Below, one piece after another: positions 1-5,711 of a DNA stretch of 5,711 nt. Made by a program: the position numbers and the translations under genes. Below the pieces are notes generated by a model. The model was not told the origin of the DNA. It searched no databases and saw nothing but the letters and a program-made list of their open reading frames with translations. Source of the stretch: an uncultured cyanobacterium (GTDB lineage: Bacteria; Cyanobacteriota; Cyanobacteriia; PCC-6307; Cyanobiaceae); NCBI GenBank assembly GCA_903862155.1, contig CAIOXF010000241.1:1-5711 (forward strand). The letters run 5' to 3'. Within the stretch, counting starts at the first letter, position 1, and every line of letters starts with the position of its first letter.

Positions 1-1197
1 CTGGCAGGGCCAGACCCGGTGGGCGACCTGCAGAACCTGGGGGTGGATCTGCTGCTGAACCTCTCGGCCTCCCCCTTCGGCAAGGCCAAGGCGTCGTTAC
101 GGCATGGGCTGGCGGGCCGGGCGGCCCAGCGGCTCGGCTGTCCCGTGGTGTACGTGAACCAGGTGGGCGGCAACGACGAGCTGGTGTTCGACGGGGCCAG
201 CTTCGTGGTGGACGCCAATGGGGCGGTGGTGTGCCAGCTACCCACTTGTGCCGAGGATGTCGCGGTGTGGGATGCGGCCCCCGACCCACAACGTGGAGAA
301 GCAACGGTTCAGCCCCTGCCCTCGCCTCAAGAACAACTCTTCCGCGCCCTGGTGCTCGGCGTAGCCGATTACGCCCGCAAGTGCGGCTTCCGCCGCGCAC
401 TCCTGGGCCTCAGCGGCGGGATCGACTCGGCCCTGGTGGCCGTGATTGCCGCCGCCGCCCTTGGGGCCGAGCAGGTGCAGGGGCTGCTGATGCCGTCGCC
501 GTGGAGTTCGGAGGGCTCGATCAACGATGCCGCCGCCCTCGCCCAGCGCCTGGGCATCGGCACCTGCACCCTGCCGATCGCAACGCTGATGGGCAGCTTC
601 GACGAAGCTCTGGAGCCCGCGCTCCACGGAGCTCCCCAGGGGCTCACGGCCGAAAATCTGCAGTCGCGTATCCGCGGCACCCTGCTGATGGCCGTGGCCA
701 ACCAGCAGGGCCAGTTGCTGCTCTCCACCGGCAACAAGTCGGAGCTGGCGGTGGGCTACTGCACCCTCTACGGCGACATGAACGGGGGCCTGGCCGTGAT
801 CGGCGACCTCTACAAAACCACCGTGTTCGCCCTGTGCGCCTGGCTTGATTCGCCCGAGGCCAGCGCCTGCCGCGCCGCCCTGGGCCTGCCGGCTGATGGG
901 GAGCTGGTGGGCCGCGCCATCCGCGAGAAGCCCCCCAGTGCCGAACTCCGGCCCGACCAGCGCGACAGCGATTCGCTGCCCGACTACGCCGTCCTCGATC
1001 CGATCCTCAAGGCCTACATCGAGGAGTTGCGCAGCCCGGAGGAGCTGGTAGCCAGCGGCACACCCACCGAGCTGGCGGAGCGCGTGCACAAGCTGCTGCG
1101 CCGGGCTGAGTTCAAGCGACGCCAGGCGGCGCCCCTGCTCAAGGTGAGCGGCCGCGCCTTCGGCAGCGGCTGGCGGATGCCGATCGCTGCGGCTTGA
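1..1197 (+). CDS. nadE: Glutamine-dependent NAD+ synthetase, 3' part (5' end outside window)
   Basis: This enzyme catalyses the last step of NAD+ synthesis: ATP-dependent amidation of deamido-NAD+, with ammonia released from glutamine by an N-terminal nitrilase-like domain. The frame is open from base 1, so the GTG at 19 is internal, and 398 residues are visible. The first ~80 residues are the end of the nitrilase-like domain (NLSASPFGKAKASLRHG, YVNQVGGNDELVFDGASF); its catalytic cysteine should lie just upstream of the window. The synthetase domain follows, with the ATP-pyrophosphatase loop SGGIDS at nt 412-429, STGNKSE at nt 724-744, GDLYKTTVF at nt 802-828, and the EKPPSAELRPDQRDSDSLP segment starting near nt 925. 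The end (KRRQAAPLLKVSGRAFGSGW) is typical of the family. Two-domain family members are usually about 550 residues, so roughly 150-170 residues are missing. It lies 113 bp upstream of ald on the same strand; co-transcription is possible but not shown. Confidence 0.97.
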   Translation: MAGPDPVGDLQNLGVDLLLNLSASPFGKAKASLRHGLAGRAAQRLGCPVVYVNQVGGNDELVFDGASFVVDANGAVVCQLPTCAEDVAVWDAAPDPQRGEATVQPLPSPQEQLFRALVLGVADYARKCGFRRALLGLSGGIDSALVAVIAAAALGAEQVQGLLMPSPWSSEGSINDAAALAQRLGIGTCTLPIATLMGSFDEALEPALHGAPQGLTAENLQSRIRGTLLMAVANQQGQLLLSTGNKSELAVGYCTLYGDMNGGLAVIGDLYKTTVFALCAWLDSPEASACRAALGLPADGELVGRAIREKPPSAELRPDQRDSDSLPDYAVLDPILKAYIEELRSPEELVASGTPTELAERVHKLLRRAEFKRRQAAPLLKVSGRAFGSGWRMPIAAA

Positions 1198-1310
1198 ACG
1201 CAGGGCCTCAAGGCTGAGCTGTCGCTCTCTGGGCCGGTGTTCAGCGCCACACCAGGAGTGGCCTGTCCGGGCTGGGTTGGCCATGGTGGGTGAAGCGCCC
1301 CATCTCTCCG

Positions 1311-2462
1311 ATGGCCGACCCCGGGCTGACGGCACCCTTCACCTCGCCGATGGCCAGCATCGGCGTGCCGCGGGAAATCAAGCGCGACGAGCAGCGGGTG
1401 GCCCTCACCCCCGACGGGGCCCGCGAACTGGTGAGCCACGGCATGGAGGTGCGCGTGGAGCAGGGGGCCGGCCTGGGAGCGGGCATCACGGATGCCGACT
1501 ACGCCGAGGCCGGCGCGCGGATCGTGAGCTGTGAGGAGGCCTGGGCCGCCCACCTGGTGGTGAAGGTGAAGGAGCCCCAGCCCGAGGAATTCGGCTTCCT
1601 GCGGCGCGATTTGGTGCTGTTCACCTACCTGCACCTGGCCGCCTACACCGAGGTGGGCCAGGCCCTGCTGGAGGCCGGCACCACGGCCCTGGCCTACGAA
1701 ACGGTGCAGCTCGACGACGGCTCCCTGCCGCTGCTGGCGCCGATGAGCGAGATCGCCGGACGGCTGGCGGCCCAGGTGGGCGCCCACCTGCTGGAAAAAC
1801 CCCACGGCGGTCGCGGGATCCTGATGGGCGGCTGCACGGGGGTGCGGCCAGCCCGGGTAGTGGTGCTGGGGGCCGGCACTGTGGGCTGGAACGCGGCGCG
1901 GGTGGCGGCCGCCATGGATGCGGAGGTGTTCCTGCTGGATCGCTCCCCCCAGAAGCTGCGGAGCCTGGAAGCCGACCGGCGCGGGCGGCTGGTGAGCCTG
2001 GTGAGCAGCAAGGGGCTGATCGAACGGTTGATCCCCGGCGCCGACCTGGTGATCGGGGCAGTGCTCACCCCCGGCGGCCGGGCCCCGACGCTGGTGGAGG
2101 AAGCACTCGTGCAGCAGATGCGGCCGGGCTCGGTGATCGTGGATGTGGCCATCGACCAGGGCGGCTGCATCGCCACCAGCCGCGAAACCACCCACACCAA
2201 CCCCACCGTGCAAATCCACGGGGTGCAGCACTACGCCGTGGGCAACATGCCGGGGGCCGTGCCGTTCACCTCCACCGAGGCGCTGGTGAGCGTCACACTG
2301 CCCTACATCCTGGTGATGGCCGGCCGGGGCCTCACTGAAGCGGTGACAGACCGGCCGGAACTGCTCTCCGGCCTCAACACCGTGGATGGGGCCGTGTGCC
2401 ATCCGGGCGTAGCCAAGGCCCTGGGGGTGGCACCCCGCCACCCGATGGCCTGCCTGCGTTAG
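1311..2462 (+). CDS. ald: Alanine dehydrogenase
   Basis: Ald reversibly converts L-alanine, NAD+ and water to pyruvate, ammonium and NADH in the cytoplasm. Numbering from the ATG at 1350 matches the classic enzymes almost residue for residue: GVPREIK at 5-11 with R16, the pyruvate-binding K74 in VKVKEP, H95 in TYLHLAAY, the Rossmann loop GAGTVG at 174-179 with acidic D197 at the end of the second strand, and catalytic D269 in VDVAIDQGG. HYAVGNMPGAVPFTSTEAL follows. From 1350 the protein is 370 residues, the normal family length. I chose the ATG at 1311 (383 residues) because I recall similar short leaders in related Synechococcus proteins. GTG 1290 is also open, and none of the three starts has a convincing Shine-Dalgarno. 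The last 89 bp overlap the 3' end of the convergent DUF3326 gene. The product is certain; the start is not. Confidence 0.96.
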   Translation: MADPGLTAPFTSPMASIGVPREIKRDEQRVALTPDGARELVSHGMEVRVEQGAGLGAGITDADYAEAGARIVSCEEAWAAHLVVKVKEPQPEEFGFLRRDLVLFTYLHLAAYTEVGQALLEAGTTALAYETVQLDDGSLPLLAPMSEIAGRLAAQVGAHLLEKPHGGRGILMGGCTGVRPARVVVLGAGTVGWNAARVAAAMDAEVFLLDRSPQKLRSLEADRRGRLVSLVSSKGLIERLIPGADLVIGAVLTPGGRAPTLVEEALVQQMRPGSVIVDVAIDQGGCIATSRETTHTNPTVQIHGVQHYAVGNMPGAVPFTSTEALVSVTLPYILVMAGRGLTEAVTDRPELLSGLNTVDGAVCHPGVAKALGVAPRHPMACLR

Positions 2463-3564
2463 TGCTGCACCAGCGCAGCTGGGGCAGCGGGCGCTGCAGG
2501 GCCGCGGGGCTGATGCCCTCCCGCAGGGCCAGCACAAACCCCGCCGCCTCGGCATAGCTGGATGCCTCGATCACGGTGGCACCGGCCTCGATCAGCCCCA
2601 GGGCTTCGGCCGTGACCGCCAGCACGCTGGGGTTCTGCACGGCGATGACCGGCACGCCGCGCTCCGCGCACGCCAGCACCGCCTCGCCCCCAAGGACGCC
2701 GGAGGGCACCACCACCGCACCGATCTGATCGGCAGTGAGCAACGGACCCACGCTGCCTGGGAAACCGTGCCCCGGTGCAGCGGAGCTCAGGGGCACCAAA
2801 TCGGGGGCCCGGCTGAGGCCCACCAACACGCAGGGCAGGAAGGTGGTACCCAACTCCTCGCCTGCCGCCCGGGGATCGAGATCGGGATTGAGCTCGAGGG
2901 GGGAAAGCGCGGGGGCATGGGCGCACGGGATGCCCAGGTGTGCACAGAGCAGATGGCTGATCACCGCCTCAGCACCAGCCAGCACATCCACCCCCGAACC
3001 GCCGCGATAGGCCGCCAGGGCTTCGCTTTCGGGATCTTCCGGGAAGCGGGCCACCACGGCGATGGCCGTGGCACCCGCTGCCCGCAACTGCTCGCCGGCC
3101 CGCAGCAAGGCGTCCGGGCGCTCCAGGCTGCCCCAGCTCGCACCGCTCTCCCCCTGGCGCAGGCTCACGCCCAATGGGGCATCGGTGGTCACCACCGGCC
3201 CCAGCTCAAGCCCAAGGGTGGCGCGGCAGCCATCCACCACCTGCAGATGGCGCAGGCGCAGATCGGATTCGATGCCGGCATCCAACAACACGCCCACCCG
3301 CTGGCCACGCACCGGCCGGAGGGCCAGATCGCCGGAGGCAAAGCGATCGAGGGCGGAGCCCTCCACGTAGTGGATGCGGGCGTCGCTCCAATACAGGGCC
3401 GCCCCGTTCATCACGTTGGGGTGGGTGATCAAACAGCCACTCGCCGCCGCCAGCAGCCGCGCCGAAGGCAGGGCATCACCCGCAAAACCGCCAACGGAGC
3501 AGCCGATGCCGGTGGGCACCACCATCAGGGTGGGCAGGGGCATCCCTGGGGATCCAGCGGCCAT
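2374..3564 (-). CDS. DUF3326 domain-containing protein, function unknown
   Basis: This 396-residue protein matches what I know of the DUF3326 family, common in cyanobacteria and without an assigned biochemical role. Near the N-terminus is VVPTGIGC (residues 15-22) followed by a glycine-rich GGFAGDALPSARLLAAASG stretch. Later conserved-looking blocks are THPNVMNGAALYW, GVLLDAGI, VDVLAGAEAVISHLL, GIPCAHAPALSPLE and GGEAVLACAERGVPVIAVQNP. It has no signal peptide or membrane helix. The start at 3564 overlaps the stop of the small upstream gene as TGATG, suggesting translational coupling; the in-frame ATG at 3543 (MPLPTLMVVPTG) is an equally plausible start. After about residue 364 (RPLPQL) the sequence turns into a Pro/Gly/Arg-rich tail of roughly 30 residues, mostly antisense to the ald 3' end. 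This may be an extension by loss of an earlier stop or a late frameshift. The family call is fairly sure; the tail and start are less so. Confidence 0.88.
   Translation of the reverse strand: MAAGSPGMPLPTLMVVPTGIGCSVGGFAGDALPSARLLAAASGCLITHPNVMNGAALYWSDARIHYVEGSALDRFASGDLALRPVRGQRVGVLLDAGIESDLRLRHLQVVDGCRATLGLELGPVVTTDAPLGVSLRQGESGASWGSLERPDALLRAGEQLRAAGATAIAVVARFPEDPESEALAAYRGGSGVDVLAGAEAVISHLLCAHLGIPCAHAPALSPLELNPDLDPRAAGEELGTTFLPCVLVGLSRAPDLVPLSSAAPGHGFPGSVGPLLTADQIGAVVVPSGVLGGEAVLACAERGVPVIAVQNPSVLAVTAEALGLIEAGATVIEASSYAEAAGFVLALREGISPAALQRPLPQLRWCSTNAGRPSGGGVPPPGPWLRPDGTRPHPRC
2425..2443. repeat. Perfect inverted repeat inside the ald/DUF3326 overlap
   Basis: GGGTGGC and GCCACCC form a 7-bp perfect stem around a 5-nt loop (ACCCC), within the last codons of ald and inside the DUF3326 reading frame on the other strand. 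There is no T-run on either side. It could help end the two converging transcripts or be a by-product of GC-rich codons. The pairing is directly visible; the function is a guess. Confidence 0.4.
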
Positions 3565-3749
3565 CAGCGGCGAATCACCATGGCTTCAATCCGCAGTTGC
3601 GAGCCCTGGGCCGTGATTTCGGCTGCGGTGATCGCCCAACGCAGCGGCTCACCCTCAGCGGCCAGGGCCGTGCGGATCTGGGGGAGCAGGGGGCCTGGCT
3701 CCCGCAGCAAGGTGAGCGCCACGGACTCCAGGCGCAGGGCCGATGCCAA
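3564..3749 (-). CDS. Small conserved-looking protein (61 aa), unknown function
   Basis: This short gene has no recognised domain. The predicted 61-residue protein is soluble-looking, with an amphipathic start (ALRLESVALTLLREPGPLL), a central basic and hydrophobic part (PQIRTALAAEGEPLRWAITA) and a final strand-like LRIEAMVIRR. It has no cysteines and no membrane segment. Two things support it as real: its TGA stop overlaps the DUF3326 ATG as TGATG, and it fills the space between ferredoxin and DUF3326 with only a 41 bp gap upstream. I have a weak memory of similar ~60-residue proteins beside DUF3326 genes in related cyanobacteria. The start is unclear: the frame opens after a TGA at 3771-3773 and contains no ATG before TTG 3749, while GTG 3722 would remove nine residues. 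No Shine-Dalgarno is visible. The alternative is a chance reading frame in GC-rich DNA. Confidence 0.62.
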   Translation of the reverse strand: MASALRLESVALTLLREPGPLLPQIRTALAAEGEPLRWAITAAEITAQGSQLRIEAMVIRR

Positions 3750-3790
3750 GTGATTCAGGAGAAACGGGATTCAGCGGGCTGGAGAGCCGA

Positions 3791-4120
3791 TCACTTCTGG
3801 TACTGGCCGAACTGCGCCTCATAGAGGGCGTCTTCCTGGCCGGCGGTGAGCTTCAGATCGGAGCGCGGGAAGGCCACGCACAGCAGTGCAAAACCCTGGT
3901 CCTGCAATTCGGCCTTCACGCCCATGGCATCGGGCTGGTGCACCGAGCCCTCGTGGATCACGGCCGCACAGGTGGTGCACACGCCGGAGCAGCAGGAGCT
4001 GGGAACGGGAACGCCAGCGGCCTCGGCAGCGGCGAGCACGGTCTGGTCGCTGCGGCAGCTGAAGGTGTGACTGGTGCCGTCAACGTCGGCGACAACAGTG
4101 AAGGTGGAGATCTCGCTCAC
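3791..4120 (-). CDS. Plant-type [2Fe-2S] ferredoxin
   Basis: This is a small soluble electron carrier of the plant/cyanobacterial ferredoxin family, 109 residues from GTG 4120. Four cluster ligands are present with exact family spacing C-x4-C-x2-C-x29-C: C43, C48, C51 and C81, within SSCCSGVCTTCAAV and FALLCVAFP. The GTG start (VSEISTFTVVADVDG) is chosen because the upstream extension of the frame to ATG 4261 is Pro/Arg-rich and overlaps the preceding gene, unlike any ferredoxin N-terminus. No Shine-Dalgarno precedes the GTG. Classical photosynthetic ferredoxins end near an ED-LY motif; here EDALY is followed by nine more residues, EAQFGQYQK, which recalls the secondary Fd2-type cyanobacterial ferredoxins rather than main PetF (from memory). 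C44 follows ligand C43 where Anabaena ferredoxin has Arg42, a residue involved in partner binding. The partner is unknown. Neighbours are an oxygenase-like gene upstream and the small and DUF3326 genes downstream. Confidence 0.94.
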   Translation of the reverse strand: MSEISTFTVVADVDGTSHTFSCRSDQTVLAAAEAAGVPVPSSCCSGVCTTCAAVIHEGSVHQPDAMGVKAELQDQGFALLCVAFPRSDLKLTAGQEDALYEAQFGQYQK

Positions 4121-4140
4121 GGATCGAGGGGAGGAAGGCC

Positions 4141-4163
4141 GGGGCCGCAGGCGGCGCGGCCCC
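4141..4163 (-). other. GC-rich hairpin between oxygenase and ferredoxin genes
   Basis: A perfect 8-bp inverted repeat, GGGGCCGC and GCGGCCCC, with a 7-nt loop lies in the 55-bp gap after the oxygenase stop and about 20 bp before the ferredoxin GTG. No T-run follows on the minus strand, so it is not a standard intrinsic terminator. It could protect a processed mRNA end, partially attenuate transcription, or be chance in GC-rich DNA. The pairing is seen directly; any role is inferred. Confidence 0.45.
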
Positions 4164-4175
4164 CATCTTCCGTGA

Positions 4176-4946
4176 TCACCGGGCGGATACGGCCGACCAC
4201 TGGCTGGGATGGGGGGCCAAGTATTCCGGTGGGGCATCCACAACGCTGCTGAACGGAGCACTGAGGGCGAAGTCGATGCTCAGGGAGCAGCGCACGTCGT
4301 CTGGATCGTCGTTCGGGAGAACGGCATGATCCAGCCGCGACGGGAACAGCAAGAGCAGTCCGGCGCGGGGCGCCACATCCACCCAGGGCTGGTTCCAGGG
4401 ATCCGGGCTAGCGATCGGACCTCCATGACCCACCGCCAGCCCCGGCACCAACTCGTTGGGCTGGCTGTGGGGGAAAAACCGGAGGCAGCCGCTATGGCCG
4501 GAGCCATCGCCGTTGAAGTAGTACACGGCGCTGAGGTGGGCGTTGGGATGGTGGTGGCGCCCCACCACCTGGCCAGGCTCACTGAGCACGGGCCAGCAGC
4601 GCTGAATGTGCAGGGCCACCCGAGCAGGCTCGAATCCCAACTGGGCCAGATAGCGATGCGCGTGGCCGCTGAGCTCCTCAATCAGAGGAGCAAACGTGGG
4701 GTGCTCATGCAGCCGCCACACCCCGTTGAGGTCGCCCGTCCAGGCGCAGTCGGGATCCGGATTGGAGCAAGCATCGCCGCGCAGCTCATGCAGAGCCTGG
4801 ATCTGCAGGGCGAGATCCAACGGATCCGGGCGCAACTGCACCTGGCCGAGGGCCACAGGGAACAGCGGCTGGAGGGCCAGGGTGGATGGCGAAGAGTCCA
4901 GGGCAGGCGGACCGGCACAACCGTTCAACACTGCCGCAAGACCCAA
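4176..4946 (-). CDS. Putative 2OG-Fe(II) oxygenase (2OG-FeII_Oxy_5 / TIGR02466-like)
   Basis: This is probably a non-haem iron, 2-oxoglutarate-dependent oxygenase; the substrate is unknown. Numbered from 4946 (256 residues), the core runs from QPLFPVALGQV (26-36) to LSIDFAL. It shows GRHHHPNAHLSAVYYFNGDG at 129-148, GLLLLFPSRLDHAVLPN at 196-212, and R219 before CSLSIDF. By analogy, H131/H133 and H207 are candidate iron ligands and R219 the 2OG-binding arginine; the acidic ligand of the classic HxD is not in its usual place, as I recall for this subfamily. The start is doubtful. There is no in-frame ATG between the upstream TGA at 4959-4961 and the conserved core; TTG 4946, GTG 4931 and TTG 4928 are the options and none has a Shine-Dalgarno. 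The N-terminus GLAAVLNGCAG resembles a lipoprotein box but lacks a charged n-region. The atpG terminator lies just upstream, and ferredoxin is 55 bp downstream. The family call is moderately sure. Confidence 0.82.
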   Translation of the reverse strand: MGLAAVLNGCAGPPALDSSPSTLALQPLFPVALGQVQLRPDPLDLALQIQALHELRGDACSNPDPDCAWTGDLNGVWRLHEHPTFAPLIEELSGHAHRYLAQLGFEPARVALHIQRCWPVLSEPGQVVGRHHHPNAHLSAVYYFNGDGSGHSGCLRFFPHSQPNELVPGLAVGHGGPIASPDPWNQPWVDVAPRAGLLLLFPSRLDHAVLPNDDPDDVRCSLSIDFALSAPFSSVVDAPPEYLAPHPSQWSAVSAR

Positions 4947-4967
4947 CAGGCCAGCCAGTCAAACAAC

Positions 4968-4997
4968 AAAAAACCCGGCTCCCTTTCGGCAGCCGGG
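4968..4997 (-). terminator. Rho-independent terminator downstream of atpG
   Basis: On the minus strand the arms CCCGGCT and AGCCGGG form a perfect 7-bp stem. Inside it, a G-G mismatch is followed by two more C-G pairs capped by a GAAA tetraloop. A run of six Ts follows directly, then GTTGTTT. It lies 33 bp after the atpG stop and ends about 22 bp before the first possible oxygenase start. All elements of a strong intrinsic terminator are present, so it most likely ends the ATP synthase transcript. Confidence 0.93.
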
Positions 4998-5030
4998 TGA
5001 TGAATGTTGAAGGGGGGAAACGCGTCGGCC

Positions 5031-5711
5031 TCAGGCCATCGCGGCGGCACCACCCACCACTTCCAGGATTTCCTGGGTAATGGCAGCCTGACGGGCCTTG
5101 TTGTAGTCGAGCGTCAGGGTCTTGGCGAGCGCCTTGGCGTTGTCGCTGGCGTTGTTCATGGCCGTCATCCGGCTGGCCAGCTCAGAAGCGGCAGCTTCCT
5201 GCAACGAACGGAGAAGCTGGTTCTCCAGATACAGGGGCAGCAGGGCGTTAAGCAGTTGCTCGGGGCTCTGCTCAAACACGATGTCCGAAGGGATCCTCGG
5301 CTCGAGGTTCTCCACCTTGCTCACTTCCACACCCAACTGACCCTCGCGGGTGGTGAGACGAAAAATCTCGTCTTCGGGGGTAGCGATGCCCTGGGGATCC
5401 AGGGGAAGCAGGGTTTGGATCACCGGCTTCGAGCTCACCAGGTTGATGAACTTGGTGAAGATGATCTCGACGCGGTCGGTGGAGCCAGAGAGGAACTCAG
5501 CCAGCACCTCGTTAGCGATACCCATGGCCTCTTGGGCGTTGGGCACCTGCTCCAGGCCAGTGAAGGTGGCGCGAATCGGATAGCTCCGGTTCTGGAAGTA
5601 GGTGATCGCCTTACGGCCGATCAGCACCAAATCCACCTTGAAGCCCTGGTCTTTGAGCTCGGCAAACCGCTGTTCGGTGCGCTTAATGATGTTGGCGTTA
5701 TAGCCACCACA
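5031..5711 (-). CDS. atpG: ATP synthase gamma chain, 3' part (5' end outside window)
   Basis: The gamma subunit is the rotating central stalk of F1, linking proton flow through the thylakoid-membrane Fo to catalysis in the alpha/beta ring. The frame is open to the window edge, so the GTG at 5636 is internal. The visible 226 residues start at CGGYNANIIKR and end at TQEILEVVGGAAAMA, about 70% of a ~316-residue protein. The segment encoded near nt 5286-5405 (LDPQGIATPEDEIFRLTT and following residues) is the extra piece found in cyanobacterial and chloroplast gamma chains. It has no cysteines, so it lacks the chloroplast-type thiol switch, as is usual in cyanobacteria. The C-terminal helix (ELASRMTAMNNASDNAKALA) is near invariant in the family. 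Its GC content looks lower than that of its neighbours. The start and the upstream gene (usually atpA) lie outside the window. Some cyanobacterial annotations call this gene atpC. Confidence 0.98.
   Translation of the reverse strand, partial: CGGYNANIIKRTEQRFAELKDQGFKVDLVLIGRKAITYFQNRSYPIRATFTGLEQVPNAQEAMGIANEVLAEFLSGSTDRVEIIFTKFINLVSSKPVIQTLLPLDPQGIATPEDEIFRLTTREGQLGVEVSKVENLEPRIPSDIVFEQSPEQLLNALLPLYLENQLLRSLQEAAASELASRMTAMNNASDNAKALAKTLTLDYNKARQAAITQEILEVVGGAAAMA

Noticed and set aside
1194..1310. Promoter or terminator between nadE and ald
   Set aside because: TTGAAC at 1194-1199 resembles a -35 box but no -10 follows at proper spacing. The 5-bp stem GCCAC/GTGGC at 1246-1262 is short and has no T-run. 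No GTA-N8-TAC NtcA-like site was seen.
238..1335. Long minus-strand reading frame opposite nadE (365 codons)
   Set aside because: It is the antisense shadow of a confidently identified nadE; its protein is rich in His, Gln, Arg and Gly with no recognisable domain, a usual effect of high GC.
1014..2555. 513-codon minus-strand reading frame opposite ald
   Set aside because: It covers ald fully on the other strand, has low-complexity composition, and spans the nadE-ald gap with no sensible start or domain.
2767..3753. 328-codon plus-strand reading frame opposite DUF3326 and the small gene
   Set aside because: The sequence is Gly/Gln/His/Arg-rich with no domain, while the minus strand carries a recognised family here.
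4121..4261. N-terminal extension of the ferredoxin to ATG 4261
   Set aside because: The extra 47 residues are Pro/Arg-rich, overlap the end of the oxygenase gene and include the hairpin; the ferredoxin fold begins right after GTG 4120.
4934..4962. Promoter for the oxygenase based on TTGACT on the minus strand at 4962-4957
   Set aside because: At 17-nt spacing the -10 position reads TTGCGG, which is not a credible -10 element.
4209..5000. 263-codon plus-strand reading frame opposite the oxygenase
   Set aside because: It runs through the atpG terminator and lacks any family resemblance; the minus strand shows oxygenase motifs.
5286..5405. Thiol-regulated switch in the ATP synthase gamma insert
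   Set aside because: The insert contains no cysteines, so the chloroplast-type disulfide switch is absent, as expected for cyanobacteria.

Overview
The window reads as a GC-rich picocyanobacterial chromosome segment of the Synechococcus/Cyanobium type. The strongest evidence is the ATP synthase gamma chain at the right edge. It carries the extra segment typical of cyanobacterial and chloroplast gamma subunits and is close to what I recall of marine Synechococcus gamma chains. A plant-type [2Fe-2S] ferredoxin and a DUF3326 protein, also common in cyanobacteria, support this. Placement is from memory of protein families, not from a search.

Layout. The left part is on the + strand: the 3' two-thirds of nadE (glutamine-dependent NAD+ synthetase, cut by the window start), a gap of about 113 bp, then ald (alanine dehydrogenase). 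The rest is on the - strand. Read right to left it holds atpG (cut by the window end), a clear intrinsic terminator, a 2OG-Fe(II) oxygenase-like gene, a GC-rich hairpin, a plant-type ferredoxin, a very small conserved-looking gene, and a DUF3326 gene. The small gene's stop and the DUF3326 start overlap as TGATG. ald and the DUF3326 gene converge and overlap tail to tail by 89 bp.

Function. nadE makes NAD+ and ald uses NAD+/NADH to interconvert alanine and pyruvate, but adjacency alone does not show a functional link. atpG is core energy metabolism and is insulated from the next gene by its terminator. The four genes oxygenase, ferredoxin, small protein and DUF3326 are co-directional and closely spaced (55, 41 and -1 bp), so they could be one transcription unit. 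Two of them have no assigned function, and this is the least explained part of the window.

There is no tRNA, rRNA, CRISPR array, insertion sequence or phage gene here, and no gap over 300 bp without a gene. I see no convincing new system. The points worth a second look are the convergent overlap with an embedded hairpin, the lipobox-like and poorly started N-terminus of the oxygenase, an extra cysteine beside the ferredoxin cluster, and the small coupled gene. Start codons are uncertain for ald, the oxygenase, the small gene and DUF3326, because Shine-Dalgarno signals are weak or absent throughout.
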